NCBI GenBank assembly: GCA_938045955.1
Contig: CALIBK010000161.1
Location: 1 to 37,712 of the forward strand
Length of the DNA stretch: 37,712 nt
Direction of reading: 5' to 3'
Source: an uncultured bacterium
GTDB taxonomy: Bacteria; Desulfobacterota; BSN033; UBA1163
The translations under genes were made by a program, and so were the position numbers. Of the stretch, positions 23,334-32,570 are shown one piece after another. The stretch's first letter is position 1, and the number at the start of each line of letters is the position of its first letter. The notes under the pieces are model-generated. The model worked only from the letters and a program-made list of their open reading frames with translations. It searched no databases and was not told where the DNA came from.

Positions 23334-23679
23334 GACCCAAAAGCCTCCTGGCTTCATCCTCAATATAACGAGTTCGTGGAGATCCAGAGGGATGAGCATT
23401 GGGATAACGAGTAGGGATATAAGCCTTATCCAGCTCTAAGGCACCATTTAATAGTTCTTTTGAAACTTCATGCTTTTTAGATAACTCTTGAAGCAAATCA
23501 CTTACAGAATGACCCCAGGCCTCCGCCCCCATTTTCTGAAAGACAGCCTTAACTGCTTTCTCTGCGGCTTGCTGCGATGAAAAACAGGACCATTCATAGA
23601 AGCCTTGCTCGATATCGCTTGATGCGTGTTTGAGATCTCCCTTCGCCTGATCCATCCAATCTCGACTTCTTTCTATCAT
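23284..23679 (-). CDS. HEPN-domain protein (toxin of HEPN-MNT pair)
   Basis: A 131-residue COG2250-type HEPN protein. It has the W...AKGDLKHA N-terminal helix, the YEWSCFSSQQAAEKAVKAVF helix and the GHSVSDLLQ segment. The stretch ELDKAYIPTRYPNAHP contains RYPNAH, which fits the Rx4-6H ribonuclease motif. HEPN toxins cleave RNA, tRNA in some studied cases, and are held in check by the MNT partner. It is the first gene of the pair and overlaps it by about 50 bases. It lies 111 bases from tRNA-Glu. Whether this pair acts as a toxin-antitoxin system or in another regulatory role is not shown by sequence. Confidence 0.85.
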   Translation of the reverse strand: MIERSRDWMDQAKGDLKHASSDIEQGFYEWSCFSSQQAAEKAVKAVFQKMGAEAWGHSVSDLLQELSKKHEVSKELLNGALELDKAYIPTRYPNAHPSGSPRTRYIEDEARRLLGHAEKIIQFCENLLSRI

Positions 23680-23790
23680 AGATCTTTAGATTAAATTCAA
23701 AGACTCAGATTCGACCCACAGGTTTGTCATTAAAAATGACCATGAATAGTCAGAGAGGGCAGAAATTAACCCAATTTATTGAAGGCATTA

Positions 23791-23863
23791 TGGTCCCAAC
23801 GGGATTCGAACCCGTGTTTTCGACGTGAGAGGCCGATGTCCTAGGCCACTAGACGATGGGACC
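23791..23863 (-). tRNA. tRNA-Glu (anticodon CTC)
   Basis: Read on the minus strand, acceptor GGTCCCA pairs with TGGGACC. D stem GTCT/GGAC, anticodon stem TCGGC/GTCGA with loop CTCTCAC (anticodon CTC, reading GAG) and T arm ACGGG/CCCGT with loop TTCGAAT are intact. The discriminator is A. CCA is not encoded, unlike in the tRNA-Arg of this window. Confidence 0.94.
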
Positions 23864-23963
23864 TTCTTTGTCCAAATTAACTCACAAACCCTCAAAAATC
23901 AAGGATAGATTGAAATGAATTCGAATTTCACTTATAATCGCTATCTCGGCGGAGATACAGTCG

Positions 23964-24935
23964 ATGATTCCTCTTCGAGATGCCATTCGATCAAAAACCT
24001 TTCCTGTTGTGAATACCCTCATTATCATCTTGAATGTCCTTGTCTTTTTCTGGCAGCTCACCCTGGGTCCAAGGCTTAATGAGATTCTGTTTCTTTATGG
24101 GATCGTCCCCCTCCGTTATTCTGATCCACAGATTGCTCTTCAATTCACAAGGTTTGAGCAGTGGTTCCCATTTATCTCTTCGATGTTTCTTCACGGCGGT
24201 CTGTTTCACATCCTCGGGAATATGTGGTTCCTCTATATCTTCGGAGATAATATCGAAGAAAGGCTCGGTCATCTCCGTTATCTCTTCTTCTACCTCCTTT
24301 GTGGCGTGGTAGCGGGTTTAGTCCATCTCTTTACAAACTGGGGTTCCAGGATCCCCACCATTGGAGCGAGCGGGGCTGTCTCTGGGGTCATGGGAGCCTA
24401 TCTTATCCTCTATCCTCATTCAAGAATTCTTACCCTTCTTCCGATCTTCTTCTTTCTTCATTTTGTAGAGATCCCGGCCTTTGTCTTCCTCGGTTATTGG
24501 TTTCTGATCCAACTTTTCTCAGCAAGCCTTACTCCTAAGAATGTGGGAGGAATTGCTTTCTGGGCTCACGTGGGAGGCTTTGTGGCAGGTTTCATCTTCG
24601 TTAAGCTCTTCGAGTGGGCTCCAAGAATTGGACTGGACTATAACCTTCGCCATTATACAGAAAGGAAGAGATCGCCTCGACTCCAAACCATCTATCCACA
24701 AATTCTTTCGGAAGATTTGGATGTATATGGAACCCTGTGGCTTACCCCCATAGAAGCGATCCGTGGGACTCGAAAGCTCATCTCTATTCCTCAGGGATTG
24801 CGTAAAAGAAATGTGATTGTCACTGTGCCGCCAGGAGTGGAAGAAGGAACGCGGTTACGTTTAAAAGGGTTGGGAAAGGCCGATCCTGAAGGAAATCGAG
24901 GAAACCTTTTCCTCGAAGTTCGAATCCTGGATTAA
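23964..24935 (+). CDS. Rhomboid protease with C-terminal DnaJ-C-like domain
   Basis: A 323-residue protein. Residues 1-225 are a rhomboid core: MFLHGGLFHILGNMWFL holds the HxxxN oxyanion segment, GASGAVSG the catalytic Ser136 and AHVGGFVAG the catalytic His202. After a basic linker, residues about 250-323 resemble the C-terminal substrate-binding domain of DnaJ (DLDVYGTLWLTPIEAIRGT, VPPGVEEGTRLRLKGLG, GNLFLEVRI). The cytoplasmic DnaJ-like tail could bring substrates to the intramembrane protease or recruit Hsp70; neither is shown. A GGAG-type ribosome binding site precedes the ATG. It is followed after 25 bases by the acyl-CoA synthetase alpha gene and probably shares its transcript. Confidence 0.85.
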   Translation: MIPLRDAIRSKTFPVVNTLIIILNVLVFFWQLTLGPRLNEILFLYGIVPLRYSDPQIALQFTRFEQWFPFISSMFLHGGLFHILGNMWFLYIFGDNIEERLGHLRYLFFYLLCGVVAGLVHLFTNWGSRIPTIGASGAVSGVMGAYLILYPHSRILTLLPIFFFLHFVEIPAFVFLGYWFLIQLFSASLTPKNVGGIAFWAHVGGFVAGFIFVKLFEWAPRIGLDYNLRHYTERKRSPRLQTIYPQILSEDLDVYGTLWLTPIEAIRGTRKLISIPQGLRKRNVIVTVPPGVEEGTRLRLKGLGKADPEGNRGNLFLEVRILD

Positions 24936-24960
24936 AATTGGTTTTAGAGTATTTTCTTAA

Positions 24961-26385
24961 ATGATAATCCAATCTGAAATCACCCCAAAGCATTCCCTTT
25001 CCAATTTTTTCGAGCCTGGGAGAATTGGTGTGATCGGATTATTAAGAGAAGGCTTTTTTGGCGGTTTAGTGGTCATCAAAACATTATTGAGAAACGGATT
25101 TTCAGGAGAAATCTATCCGGTAAACCCTTCTTACAAAGAGATTTTAGGTCTCAAGGTTTATCCCTCTATCAAAGATGTCCCCGCTCCTGTGGATTTAGTC
25201 TTGATCATTACGGGGAATCGGGCTGTTCCTCATATCCTTCGGGAATGTGGTGAGAAAGGGGTTAGAGCAGCCATTGTGGTTTCAGATGGGTTTGCCGAAA
25301 GGGACGAAGAAGGTGCAAAACTCCAAAAGGAGATAGTGGAGATTGGAAGACAGTGGGGGATCCGGATCCTTGGACCCAATACGGCCGGGATCGCCAATCC
25401 CTCGAAAGGTGTTCTTCCCAATCCATACGAATTAGGCTATGAGAGGCTGAAACCGGGGGGAGTGGCTCTCTGTGGTCAGACGGGAATGATTAACCCTCAG
25501 GCTTTTCCCTATGGAGATTTAGGATACGGGGTGAGCAAGATCTGTGATTTTGGGAATAAATGTGATGTGGATGAGTGCGATCTGATGGAGTACCTTGAGG
25601 AAGACTCCGACACAAAGGTCATTGCCCTTTATCTTGAAGGAATTCGGGATGGCCGAAGATTTATGGAGGTTGGAAGAAGGGTTCAAAAAAAGAAGCCTAT
25701 TCTCATTCTAAAGTCAGGTAGAACAGAAGAGGGAGCAAAAGCCACTTCTTCTCACACCGGGGCACTCGCGGTCAAGGATCAGATTTTCGATGGGGTCTGC
25801 AAACAAGCAGGCCTTCTTAGACTTGATAGTTTTGGGGAACTCTTTGAATTACCAAAGATCTTTTCCCACCAGCCCCTTCCAAAAGGAAATCGTCTGGGAA
25901 TCGTGACCTTTACTGGAGGGGTTGGGGTATTGGCCGTGGATGAAGCCACTCGATATGGTCTAAGGCCTACAATCCTTACCCGTAGAACGATAAGAGAGCT
26001 CAGTTCCATCTATCCGAATTTAGGAAAGCCTATCATCGATCTCGGTCCGCCCATGGCAGCCCTCAGGGATTATATTTCGATCTATCCAAAAATCCTGAGG
26101 GCAGTCTTAAAAGATGAGAATGTCGATTGTCTTTTCAACGTTATCTGGACAGGGCCTACCCAAACCTTCTTAGAGGAGTATCTCAGGATTTACCGACAGC
26201 TGAAAGAAATCAATCAAAAGACCGTTGCAACCTGGGTTTATGGCCCAAAAGTATCCCTGATCCAGGAGTTGACTTTTGGGCTTGAAGAATTGGGTTTCCC
26301 CGTATTTAAGGATTTGGAGAAGGCCATAAAGGCGTTAGGATTGGCCTCCCATTATAGTGTCTTAAAAAGGAGAGAAGAAAGATGA
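24961..26385 (+). CDS. Acyl-CoA synthetase (ADP-forming), alpha subunit
   Basis: A 474-residue protein with the domain order of the ADP-forming acetyl/acyl-CoA synthetase alpha chain. A CoA-binding Rossmann domain (GVIGLLREGFFGG, YPVNPSYKEILG) is followed by two succinyl-CoA-ligase-like domains. The phosphorylated His is in SSHTGALAV (H265), and GGVALCGQTGMINPQAF marks the ligase fold. With the beta subunit it forms ATP from ADP and phosphate while releasing acetate or another acid from its CoA ester, the energy-yielding step of acid fermentation in archaea and some anaerobic bacteria. The beta gene follows with a 4-base overlap. Which acyl-CoA is used cannot be told. Confidence 0.9.
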   Translation: MIIQSEITPKHSLSNFFEPGRIGVIGLLREGFFGGLVVIKTLLRNGFSGEIYPVNPSYKEILGLKVYPSIKDVPAPVDLVLIITGNRAVPHILRECGEKGVRAAIVVSDGFAERDEEGAKLQKEIVEIGRQWGIRILGPNTAGIANPSKGVLPNPYELGYERLKPGGVALCGQTGMINPQAFPYGDLGYGVSKICDFGNKCDVDECDLMEYLEEDSDTKVIALYLEGIRDGRRFMEVGRRVQKKKPILILKSGRTEEGAKATSSHTGALAVKDQIFDGVCKQAGLLRLDSFGELFELPKIFSHQPLPKGNRLGIVTFTGGVGVLAVDEATRYGLRPTILTRRTIRELSSIYPNLGKPIIDLGPPMAALRDYISIYPKILRAVLKDENVDCLFNVIWTGPTQTFLEEYLRIYRQLKEINQKTVATWVYGPKVSLIQELTFGLEELGFPVFKDLEKAIKALGLASHYSVLKRREER

Positions 26386-27080
26386 AGAGAGTTTCGATCG
26401 TTGATCGATTAAAGAAAGAAGGAAGAACCATTTTAACCGAGATAGAAGCAAAAACCTTTCTCAAACAGGAAGGAATCCCCGTTATAGAGACCCGTCTTTC
26501 GAAGACACCAAAAGAAGCGATTTCTATCTCCCAGAGGATAGGATTTCCTGTGGTACTAAAAATTTCATCTCCCGAGATTCTCCATAAGAGTGAGGCGGGA
26601 GGAGTAAAGCTCTCTTTAAAGAATGCTCAGGAGGTGAAGGTTGCTTATGATGAGATCATGGAGGCTACACGAAAAAAGTATCCTCGAGCAACGATTCATG
26701 GAGTCACGGTTCAAAAAATGGCTAAACCCGGAACGGAAGTCATAGTCGGGACGGGTAAAGATCCTCAGTTCGGGCCTTTTATCATGTTTGGACTGGGAGG
26801 AATCTTTGTCGAACTCCTAAAAGACGTCTCGTTTCGAATCATCCCTATCACCAGAAGGGATGCCCGGGAGATGATCGGAGAGATCAAAGGTTATCCCCTC
26901 TTATTAGGATATCGGGGAAGGGAGTCCGTGAGTCTCTCAGCTCTGGAAGAAATCCTCTTAAAGGTTTCTCAGTTGATTGAGAAATACCCCGAGATCAAAG
27001 AATTGGAGCTCAATCCTCTTTTTGCTTACAAAAATAGAGTCTTGGGGATCGATGCGAGGATCCTCCTGGAGGGGCCATGA
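26382..27080 (+). CDS. Acyl-CoA synthetase (ADP-forming), beta subunit (ATP-grasp)
   Basis: A 232-residue ATP-grasp subunit. FPVVLKISSPEILHKSEAGGV holds nucleotide-binding residues and the His characteristic of this family. GVTVQKMAKPGTEVIVG, GPFIMFGLGGIFVELLKDVSFR and ELELNPLFAY complete the signature. Size fits the separate beta chain rather than the fused form. It overlaps the alpha gene by 4 bases (ATGA), so subunits are made together. It transfers phosphate between the alpha His and ADP. Confidence 0.92.
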   Translation: MKRVSIVDRLKKEGRTILTEIEAKTFLKQEGIPVIETRLSKTPKEAISISQRIGFPVVLKISSPEILHKSEAGGVKLSLKNAQEVKVAYDEIMEATRKKYPRATIHGVTVQKMAKPGTEVIVGTGKDPQFGPFIMFGLGGIFVELLKDVSFRIIPITRRDAREMIGEIKGYPLLLGYRGRESVSLSALEEILLKVSQLIEKYPEIKELELNPLFAYKNRVLGIDARILLEGP

Positions 27081-27364
27081 AGCAAACTCCAAGGGCCTGC
27101 AAAGCCCATTATTACGGGATCTCCTAATCAGAGGAACTCGAAGAAAAGGAAGACTCTGGATCGAGGGGAAGATGCTTCGTTTTACGGGTCCTCCGATATT
27201 CTCCATCCTTAACCCTTCCCATTTCCTTCATTTTTGAAAACCTTTTTACAATACCCGCAATTAACATGTCCATGGCCTCGTTTCAAGAGAAGGTCTCCTT
27301 TGAGATTTGATTTTCAATCGGACGGGTTTTAGAATTCAATCATTTCGCAGATGGATGAAGAGGG
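27081..27364. other. Intergenic gap without a recognisable gene
   Basis: These 284 bases separate the acyl-CoA synthetase genes from the MFS gene. The longest plus-strand frame (ending at 27237) starts inside the upstream gene and shows no family; a frame from 27077 ends after 16 codons. I see no clear hairpin-plus-T-run terminator and no strong promoter. It may carry remnant coding DNA. Confidence 0.5.
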
Positions 27365-28531
27365 TTGAATAAAAAAATCCTGGCCATTCTCAGCTCTGCC
27401 CATTTTGTCACGGACTTGAATCAGGGAGCTCTTCCTGCACTTCTCCCTTTCTTTAAAGAAGCCTTAAATCTTTCTTATACCATTTCAGGAACCATTGTCC
27501 TATCGTCCAATCTTACCTCTTCCATCATTCAGCCTATCTTTGGACATCTTTCAGATAGAAGGCAGATCGAGTGGCTCCTTCCTCTGGCGCCTCTCATTGC
27601 CTGTGTGGGAATCTCTCTCACGGGATTGACCCAGACCTACTCCCTCCTGATTACCTGTGTCGTTCTCAGCGGGATCGGAGTTGCCGGTTTTCATCCTGAA
27701 GGATTTAAGACTGCCCACTTTTTTACAGGAGAGAAGAAAGCCACAGGAATGTCCTTCTTTGCGGTAGGTGGAAACTTGGGGATTGCCATCGGTCCTCTCT
27801 GGGGGATGCTTCTGGTGACCTCCTTTACCCTTAAAGGAACCCTGGCCATGATCCTGCCTGGAATCCTTATCTCAATAATTCTCTTCGTTCATCTGGGGAA
27901 AATTTCAACTCCTGTAAAGAGTTTCTCTAAAGAGGTCTCAGGGCGAAAAAAGGGTCCCCTCTCCAGAGATCAGAAACTCTCTTTCTTTTTTCTTGTTCTT
28001 ACGGCTACGATTCGGGCCTGGACCCATTTTGGTCTTGCCACCTTTATTCCATTCTACTATATCAATTACCTCAAAGGGAATCCCATTTATGCAGGAAAAC
28101 TCATTTCCACCTTTCTTATCTCAGGATCCATAGGAACTCTTCTGGGTGCTCCCATCGCAGATCGAATTGGTCATAAGCGGTTCTTGCTGGCCACCTTGAT
28201 CCTCTCTTTTTTCTTGCTTCTCCTTTTTCATCAAAGCAGCGGTTGGTGGATCTTCATCTTTCTGGGACTCTCAGGAATGGTTCTCATCTCCTCCTTTGCA
28301 ATTACCACCGTCATGGCTCAAACCTTGCTTCCCCAACACTTAGGAATGGCTTCAGGAATGATGGTTGGATTTACGATGAGCGCTGGAGGAATGGGGGTTA
28401 CCCTCCTTGGGGTCATCTCTGATCTCTGGGGGGTTCCTATGGCCATGAAGGTGATCCTTCTTCTTCCATTGATTGCTTTTGGGGTAGGATGGATGGTAAA
28501 GTATCCTCTCAGATTAAAGGAGGAGAGATGA
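27365..28531 (+). CDS. MFS transporter, fosmidomycin-resistance (Fsr)-like
   Basis: A 388-residue, roughly 12-helix major facilitator protein. The opening LAILSSAHFVTDLNQGALPALLP matches the Fsr-type pattern (H..D...G..PALLP). The loop motif GHLSDRR follows helix 2, and GVAGFHPEGFK (compare FHPE in the family) lies near residue 115. Characterised relatives export fosmidomycin, an inhibitor of the MEP isoprenoid pathway, but many members have unknown substrates. The start used is TTG with GAAGAGGG immediately upstream, so the exact N-terminus is uncertain. The stop overlaps the epimerase start by 4 bases (ATGA). Confidence 0.85.
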   Translation: MNKKILAILSSAHFVTDLNQGALPALLPFFKEALNLSYTISGTIVLSSNLTSSIIQPIFGHLSDRRQIEWLLPLAPLIACVGISLTGLTQTYSLLITCVVLSGIGVAGFHPEGFKTAHFFTGEKKATGMSFFAVGGNLGIAIGPLWGMLLVTSFTLKGTLAMILPGILISIILFVHLGKISTPVKSFSKEVSGRKKGPLSRDQKLSFFFLVLTATIRAWTHFGLATFIPFYYINYLKGNPIYAGKLISTFLISGSIGTLLGAPIADRIGHKRFLLATLILSFFLLLLFHQSSGWWIFIFLGLSGMVLISSFAITTVMAQTLLPQHLGMASGMMVGFTMSAGGMGVTLLGVISDLWGVPMAMKVILLLPLIAFGVGWMVKYPLRLKEER

Positions 28532-29490
28532 TGACCATTCTGGTCACAGGAGGAGCAGGCTTCATTGGTTTCCATCTGTGTGAACGACTTCTTAGGGAGG
28601 GCTATCGGGTCATCTGCTTTGACAATTTTGATCCTTTTTATGATCCAAACCTAAAGATCAGAAATGTCGAAGAGCTCACCCTGAGATTTCCCGAAACCTT
28701 CTCTCTCGTTACAGGAGATATTCGAAACCGGGATCATTTAAAAGAGACCTTTCAAACCGAAAGGATCGATCTGGTTTTTCATCTGGCTGCCAAAGCTGGG
28801 GTCCGGCCCTCCCTGTTAGAGCCTCAGCTCTATGAAGAGGTCAATCTCCGGGGAACGATATTTCTGCTGGAAACATGCAAAGGGTTTGGCGTAAAAAAAT
28901 TCATTTTTGCCTCCTCCTCCTCGGTTTACGGGGAGAGCAGTCAAGTCCCTTTTTCTGAAGAGGACCCCGACCTTAGACCCATTTCTCCCTATGGGGTGAC
29001 TAAAAGGGCTGGGGAACTTATTTGTTACTGCTATCATTATCTCTATCAGATGGAGGTGGCCTGTCTTCGAATCTTTACAGCCTATGGCCCGAGGCAGAGG
29101 CCTGAAATGGCCATCCATAAGTTTACCGCCTTGATGGATCAGGGTGAGGAAATTCCAGTATACGGGGATGGATCCTCCCGGAGGGATTACACTTATATCG
29201 ATGATCTCATCGATGGGATGATGGCAGTGCTTGAGCATCACCAGGGTTTTGAGATTTATAACCTTGGAGAATCTCGAACGACTTCCCTCAACGAGCTGAT
29301 CCATCTCATTGAAGAGGCTTTAGGGAAGAGGGCTAAGATTCAGAGATTGGAGCCACAGAAAGGAGATGTCTCCCTGACCTATGCTGATATTCGGAAGGCT
29401 AAACAGAGGTTAGGATATCAGCCCAAAATCAGTATAGAAGAAGGAATCAGAAGATTTGTCCGATGGTATAAGGAGAGAAAAAGGATCTAA
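28528..29490 (+). CDS. NAD-dependent sugar-nucleotide epimerase (UDP-glucuronate 4-epimerase-like)
   Basis: The ORF track starts at 28489, but AAAGGAGG precedes the ATG at 28528, giving 320 residues. This extended short-chain dehydrogenase has TGGAGFIGFHLCERLL (Gly motif for NAD), VFHLAAKAGVRPSL, ASSSSVYG, the catalytic YGVTKRAGE (YxxxK) and RIFTAYGPRQRPEMA. The AGVRxS and GPRxRPDMA-type phrases point to UDP-glucuronate 4-epimerase, with UDP-glucose 4-epimerase as the alternative. It would supply a sugar nucleotide for LPS, capsule or the exopolysaccharide. It overlaps the MFS gene by 4 bases. No clear terminator separates it from the convergent cysS. Confidence 0.88.
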   Translation: MMTILVTGGAGFIGFHLCERLLREGYRVICFDNFDPFYDPNLKIRNVEELTLRFPETFSLVTGDIRNRDHLKETFQTERIDLVFHLAAKAGVRPSLLEPQLYEEVNLRGTIFLLETCKGFGVKKFIFASSSSVYGESSQVPFSEEDPDLRPISPYGVTKRAGELICYCYHYLYQMEVACLRIFTAYGPRQRPEMAIHKFTALMDQGEEIPVYGDGSSRRDYTYIDDLIDGMMAVLEHHQGFEIYNLGESRTTSLNELIHLIEEALGKRAKIQRLEPQKGDVSLTYADIRKAKQRLGYQPKISIEEGIRRFVRWYKERKRI

Positions 29491-29553
29491 TCCTTTGGGA
29501 GGAGAAAAGAGATAATCCTTTAATTCGGTGGTTCAAAAGGGAATGACTCAAAA

Positions 29554-31065
29554 TCAGGAAGGGAAGTAGATTCTCCAGAGAGTCCCTGAAGGAGTATCCT
29601 CGAGGGCAATTCCTTTTGAAAGAAGAAGGTTTCGAATTTCGTCAGCCTTTTTCCAGTCCCTCTTTTTTCTTGCCTGATTTCTCTCTTCGACGAGTGCGAG
29701 AATCTCTTTCTCGGTCAGGCCGAGTCTTTTCAGCCCTCTCTCCCTCTGTTGTTGAAGATAGACTTCGGGATCTTCCTGAAATAATCCCAAGACCCACCCT
29801 ATTTTTTTAAAGTGACGATACCCTCTGGATAGAAGAGGAAGAAGTTCTTGGGAGGGGTTTTTAGAATAAAGGTCCAGAATGGCGTTCAGAGATCTCTGCA
29901 AGTCATGGAAATAACCTAAAGCCTGAGCCGTGTTGAAATCATCATCCATGGCCTCCTTGAATCTATCTGGAAAGGTCTCGATCCTTCCGGCCAACTCCTT
30001 GAGAGGGGCTTCTTCCATCATGGTTTTCTTCTTCGATGAGGAGAGGTTCGAGATTTCTTCTGGGAGAGGAAAGGGAATATTTTCTTTAATCCCTTTGAGA
30101 GTTGAATAGAATCGATCCAGGGCGACCTGACTTTCCCTCAAACCTTCTTCAGAATAGTCTACCGGATTTCTATAATGATGGGAAAGAAGGAAGAGTCGAA
30201 GGACTTCAGGATGCCAGTGGTCAAGGATCTCTTTGATTGTCAGGATGTTTCCGAGGGATTTTGACATCTTCTCTTTGTTGATGTTTACAAATCCGTTATG
30301 GATCCAATAGAGTGCAAAGGGTTTTCCTGTGGCTGCCTCCGATTGAGCGATTTCATTTTCGTGGTGAGGGAAAATGAGATCTTTCCCACCCCCATGGATG
30401 TCGAAAGTTTCCCCCAGATGCTTCTGACTCATCACCGAACATTCGATATGCCATCCGGGTCTTCCTTTTCCCCAAGGACTCTCCCAGAAGGGTTCGCCCG
30501 GTTTACTCGCTTTCCACAGAGCAAAATCCAGAGGATTTTCCTTCTTTTCGTCGATCTCCACCCTTGCTCCTGCCTTCATCTCCTCTAAATTTCTTCTGGA
30601 GAGTTTCCCATAGTCCTTGAATTTTTCTACAGAGAAAAAGACATTTCCATCTCTCTCATAGGCATATCCTTTCTGGATCAGGGTAGAAATGAGATGGATC
30701 ATTTCAGAGATATGATCGGTGGCCCGGGGTTCCACGGTGGGTCTCTCGAGGCCCAATCGCCCCATATCGGTATAGAACTCTTTAATATATCTGTCTGCAA
30801 TCGTTTTATAGTCCACCCCTTCTTCGTTGGCTCGTCTAATGATTTTATCATCGATATCCGTAAAGTTCCGGACATAGGTGACCTCATACCCTCGATATCG
30901 AAGGTATCGATAGATGATATCGAAGACAATCGCTGATCTGGCATGACCAATATGACAGAGGTCATAGACAGTCACTCCACAGACATACATTCCTATCCTA
31001 TTCTCGTGGAGTGGGACAAACTCCTCTTTTCTTCCCGAAAGGGTATTATAAATTCTAAGAGACAT
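29554..31065 (-). CDS. cysS: Cysteinyl-tRNA synthetase
   Basis: A 503-residue class I synthetase. [18 protein letters not shown] contains a zinc-binding Cys and the HIGH motif. GWHIECS and [14 protein letters not shown] hold further zinc ligands, and KMSKSLGN is the ATP-binding loop. The C-terminal anticodon-binding part is complete ([20 protein letters not shown]). It charges tRNA-Cys. It is the last gene of the carD-to-cysS run, 21 bases after gltX. The start ATG has a GGAG-type ribosome binding site. Confidence 0.97.
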   Translation of the reverse strand: MSLRIYNTLSGRKEEFVPLHENRIGMYVCGVTVYDLCHIGHARSAIVFDIIYRYLRYRGYEVTYVRNFTDIDDKIIRRANEEGVDYKTIADRYIKEFYTDMGRLGLERPTVEPRATDHISEMIHLISTLIQKGYAYERDGNVFFSVEKFKDYGKLSRRNLEEMKAGARVEIDEKKENPLDFALWKASKPGEPFWESPWGKGRPGWHIECSVMSQKHLGETFDIHGGGKDLIFPHHENEIAQSEAATGKPFALYWIHNGFVNINKEKMSKSLGNILTIKEILDHWHPEVLRLFLLSHHYRNPVDYSEEGLRESQVALDRFYSTLKGIKENIPFPLPEEISNLSSSKKKTMMEEAPLKELAGRIETFPDRFKEAMDDDFNTAQALGYFHDLQRSLNAILDLYSKNPSQELLPLLSRGYRHFKKIGWVLGLFQEDPEVYLQQQRERGLKRLGLTEKEILALVEERNQARKKRDWKKADEIRNLLLSKGIALEDTPSGTLWRIYFPS

Positions 31066-31086
31066 CGACTCCTTACTCCTTCCTTT

Positions 31087-32538
31087 TTAGGGGTCCTCTC
31101 CTTCGAGAGCTATTTTCAGGCGTTTCATCACTCTTTCCTGTCCGAGAAGGGGGAGGATTTTGGCTAATTCTGGTCCTTTCATCTTTCCTGTGATTCCCGC
31201 ACGGAGAGGAGCATAAAGGGATTTCCCTTTATGACCCGTCCTCTCCTCAACCTTGAGGAGAAGGGAAGCCCAGCTCCCTTCCCCTTTTTTAGGGGATTCC
31301 TTTAAGATAGCATAAATCTCTTGAAGGATTTTTTGATTCTCAGGATGTTTGAGAATCTTCTTTGCCTCCTCTTCAATCGCAAATTTTTCGTCAAAGAAAA
31401 TCCCCAGATATTCCTCTACTTGAGAAAGAACGGTGATATTCTCCTTCAGAAGGGAAATCACCTCCAATAAGTATTTTTTTTCACATTGATCTACCTTAAT
31501 CCCCGCCTTTTCAAGAGATGGGGTCAATAGGGTGAGCAGCCGATTCTCATTCATTTTTCGAATATAGTGGCTGTTTAACCACTCCAATTTCTGCCGGGAG
31601 TGAATTGGGGCGTTCCTCGAAAGAGAGGAAAGAGAGAATTCCTCTCGTAATTTTTCTATGGTAAAGAATTCTTCTTTTGAGGGAGGAGTCCAACCCAAGA
31701 GGAAGAGATAGTTGAGAAGGGCTTCAGGTAAAAAGCCTTCTTGCCGATAATGAGCAACCGCTGTGGCACCGTGGCGTTTACTTAAAGGGGTTCGATCTGG
31801 TCCAAGGATGAGAGGATGATGGGCAAATTGAGGGGGTTCCCAGCCGAAGGCTCGGTAAAGAAGGATCTGCCGGGGAGTATTGGAGAGATGGTCATCTCCT
31901 CGGATGACATGGGTGATCTCCATCAAGTGATCATCAATGACACAGGCAAAATTATAATCCGCTATTCCATATGAGCGGATAATGATAAAATCACCGATTC
32001 CACTTAATTCAAAACTCATTTTTCCGTGGATGAGATCTTCAAAGAGGACAGTTCCCCTCCCCACAGGAAATCGAAGGACAAAAGGGACCCCTTCAGATTC
32101 CTTTTCGGAGATCTCTTTCCGGGTAAGGAGACGACATTTTCCGTCGTATCTTGGCATCAATCCTTGAGAGAGTTGTTCCTTTCGCAAGGCTTCAAGCCTT
32201 TCGCGGGAGCAGAAACATTTATAAGCCTTTCCTTCCTGAAGTAATTGTTCTCCAAATTGACGATAAAGAGAGATCCTTTGAGATTGGCGATAAGGACCGT
32301 AGGACCCTTTTCCATCTGGGCCTTCGTCCCATTCAATCCCTAACCATCTTAAATCTTCCAGAATGGCTTGAACGAAAGCTTCCGATGAACGTTCCGCATC
32401 GGTATCTTCAATTCGGAGAATGAATCGACCCCTCTCTCGTTTAGCAAACACGTAATTGAAAAGGGCAGTTCGGGCATTCCCAATATGGAGGAGCCCTGTG
32501 GGAGCGGGAGCAAAACGAACTCGGACAGTAGGAGCCAT
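31087..32538 (-). CDS. gltX: Glutamyl-tRNA synthetase
   Basis: A 483-residue class I synthetase. RFAPAPTGLLHIGNARTALFNY contains the HIGH-type motif and LSKRHGATAV the KMSKS-type loop. The C-terminal alpha-helical anticodon-binding domain is full length, as in bacterial GluRS. Because the window also encodes GatB, the enzyme may charge both tRNA-Glu and tRNA-Gln (non-discriminating), but sequence inspection cannot settle this. It lies 32 bases after ispF and 21 bases before cysS. Confidence 0.96.
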   Translation of the reverse strand: MAPTVRVRFAPAPTGLLHIGNARTALFNYVFAKRERGRFILRIEDTDAERSSEAFVQAILEDLRWLGIEWDEGPDGKGSYGPYRQSQRISLYRQFGEQLLQEGKAYKCFCSRERLEALRKEQLSQGLMPRYDGKCRLLTRKEISEKESEGVPFVLRFPVGRGTVLFEDLIHGKMSFELSGIGDFIIIRSYGIADYNFACVIDDHLMEITHVIRGDDHLSNTPRQILLYRAFGWEPPQFAHHPLILGPDRTPLSKRHGATAVAHYRQEGFLPEALLNYLFLLGWTPPSKEEFFTIEKLREEFSLSSLSRNAPIHSRQKLEWLNSHYIRKMNENRLLTLLTPSLEKAGIKVDQCEKKYLLEVISLLKENITVLSQVEEYLGIFFDEKFAIEEEAKKILKHPENQKILQEIYAILKESPKKGEGSWASLLLKVEERTGHKGKSLYAPLRAGITGKMKGPELAKILPLLGQERVMKRLKIALEGEDP

Positions 32539-32570
32539 TAGTGTTTATCAGATTCTCTAAAGGATTTTCT

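Noticed and set aside
23725-23745. GTCATT/AATGAC hairpin downstream of tRNA-Glu as terminator
   Set aside because: Weak AT-rich stem with no following T-run on the minus strand.
29481-29496. AAAGGATctaATCCTTT hairpin at the epimerase/cysS junction as terminator
   Set aside because: Only 7 bp, AT-rich, overlaps the stop codon and has no T-run.
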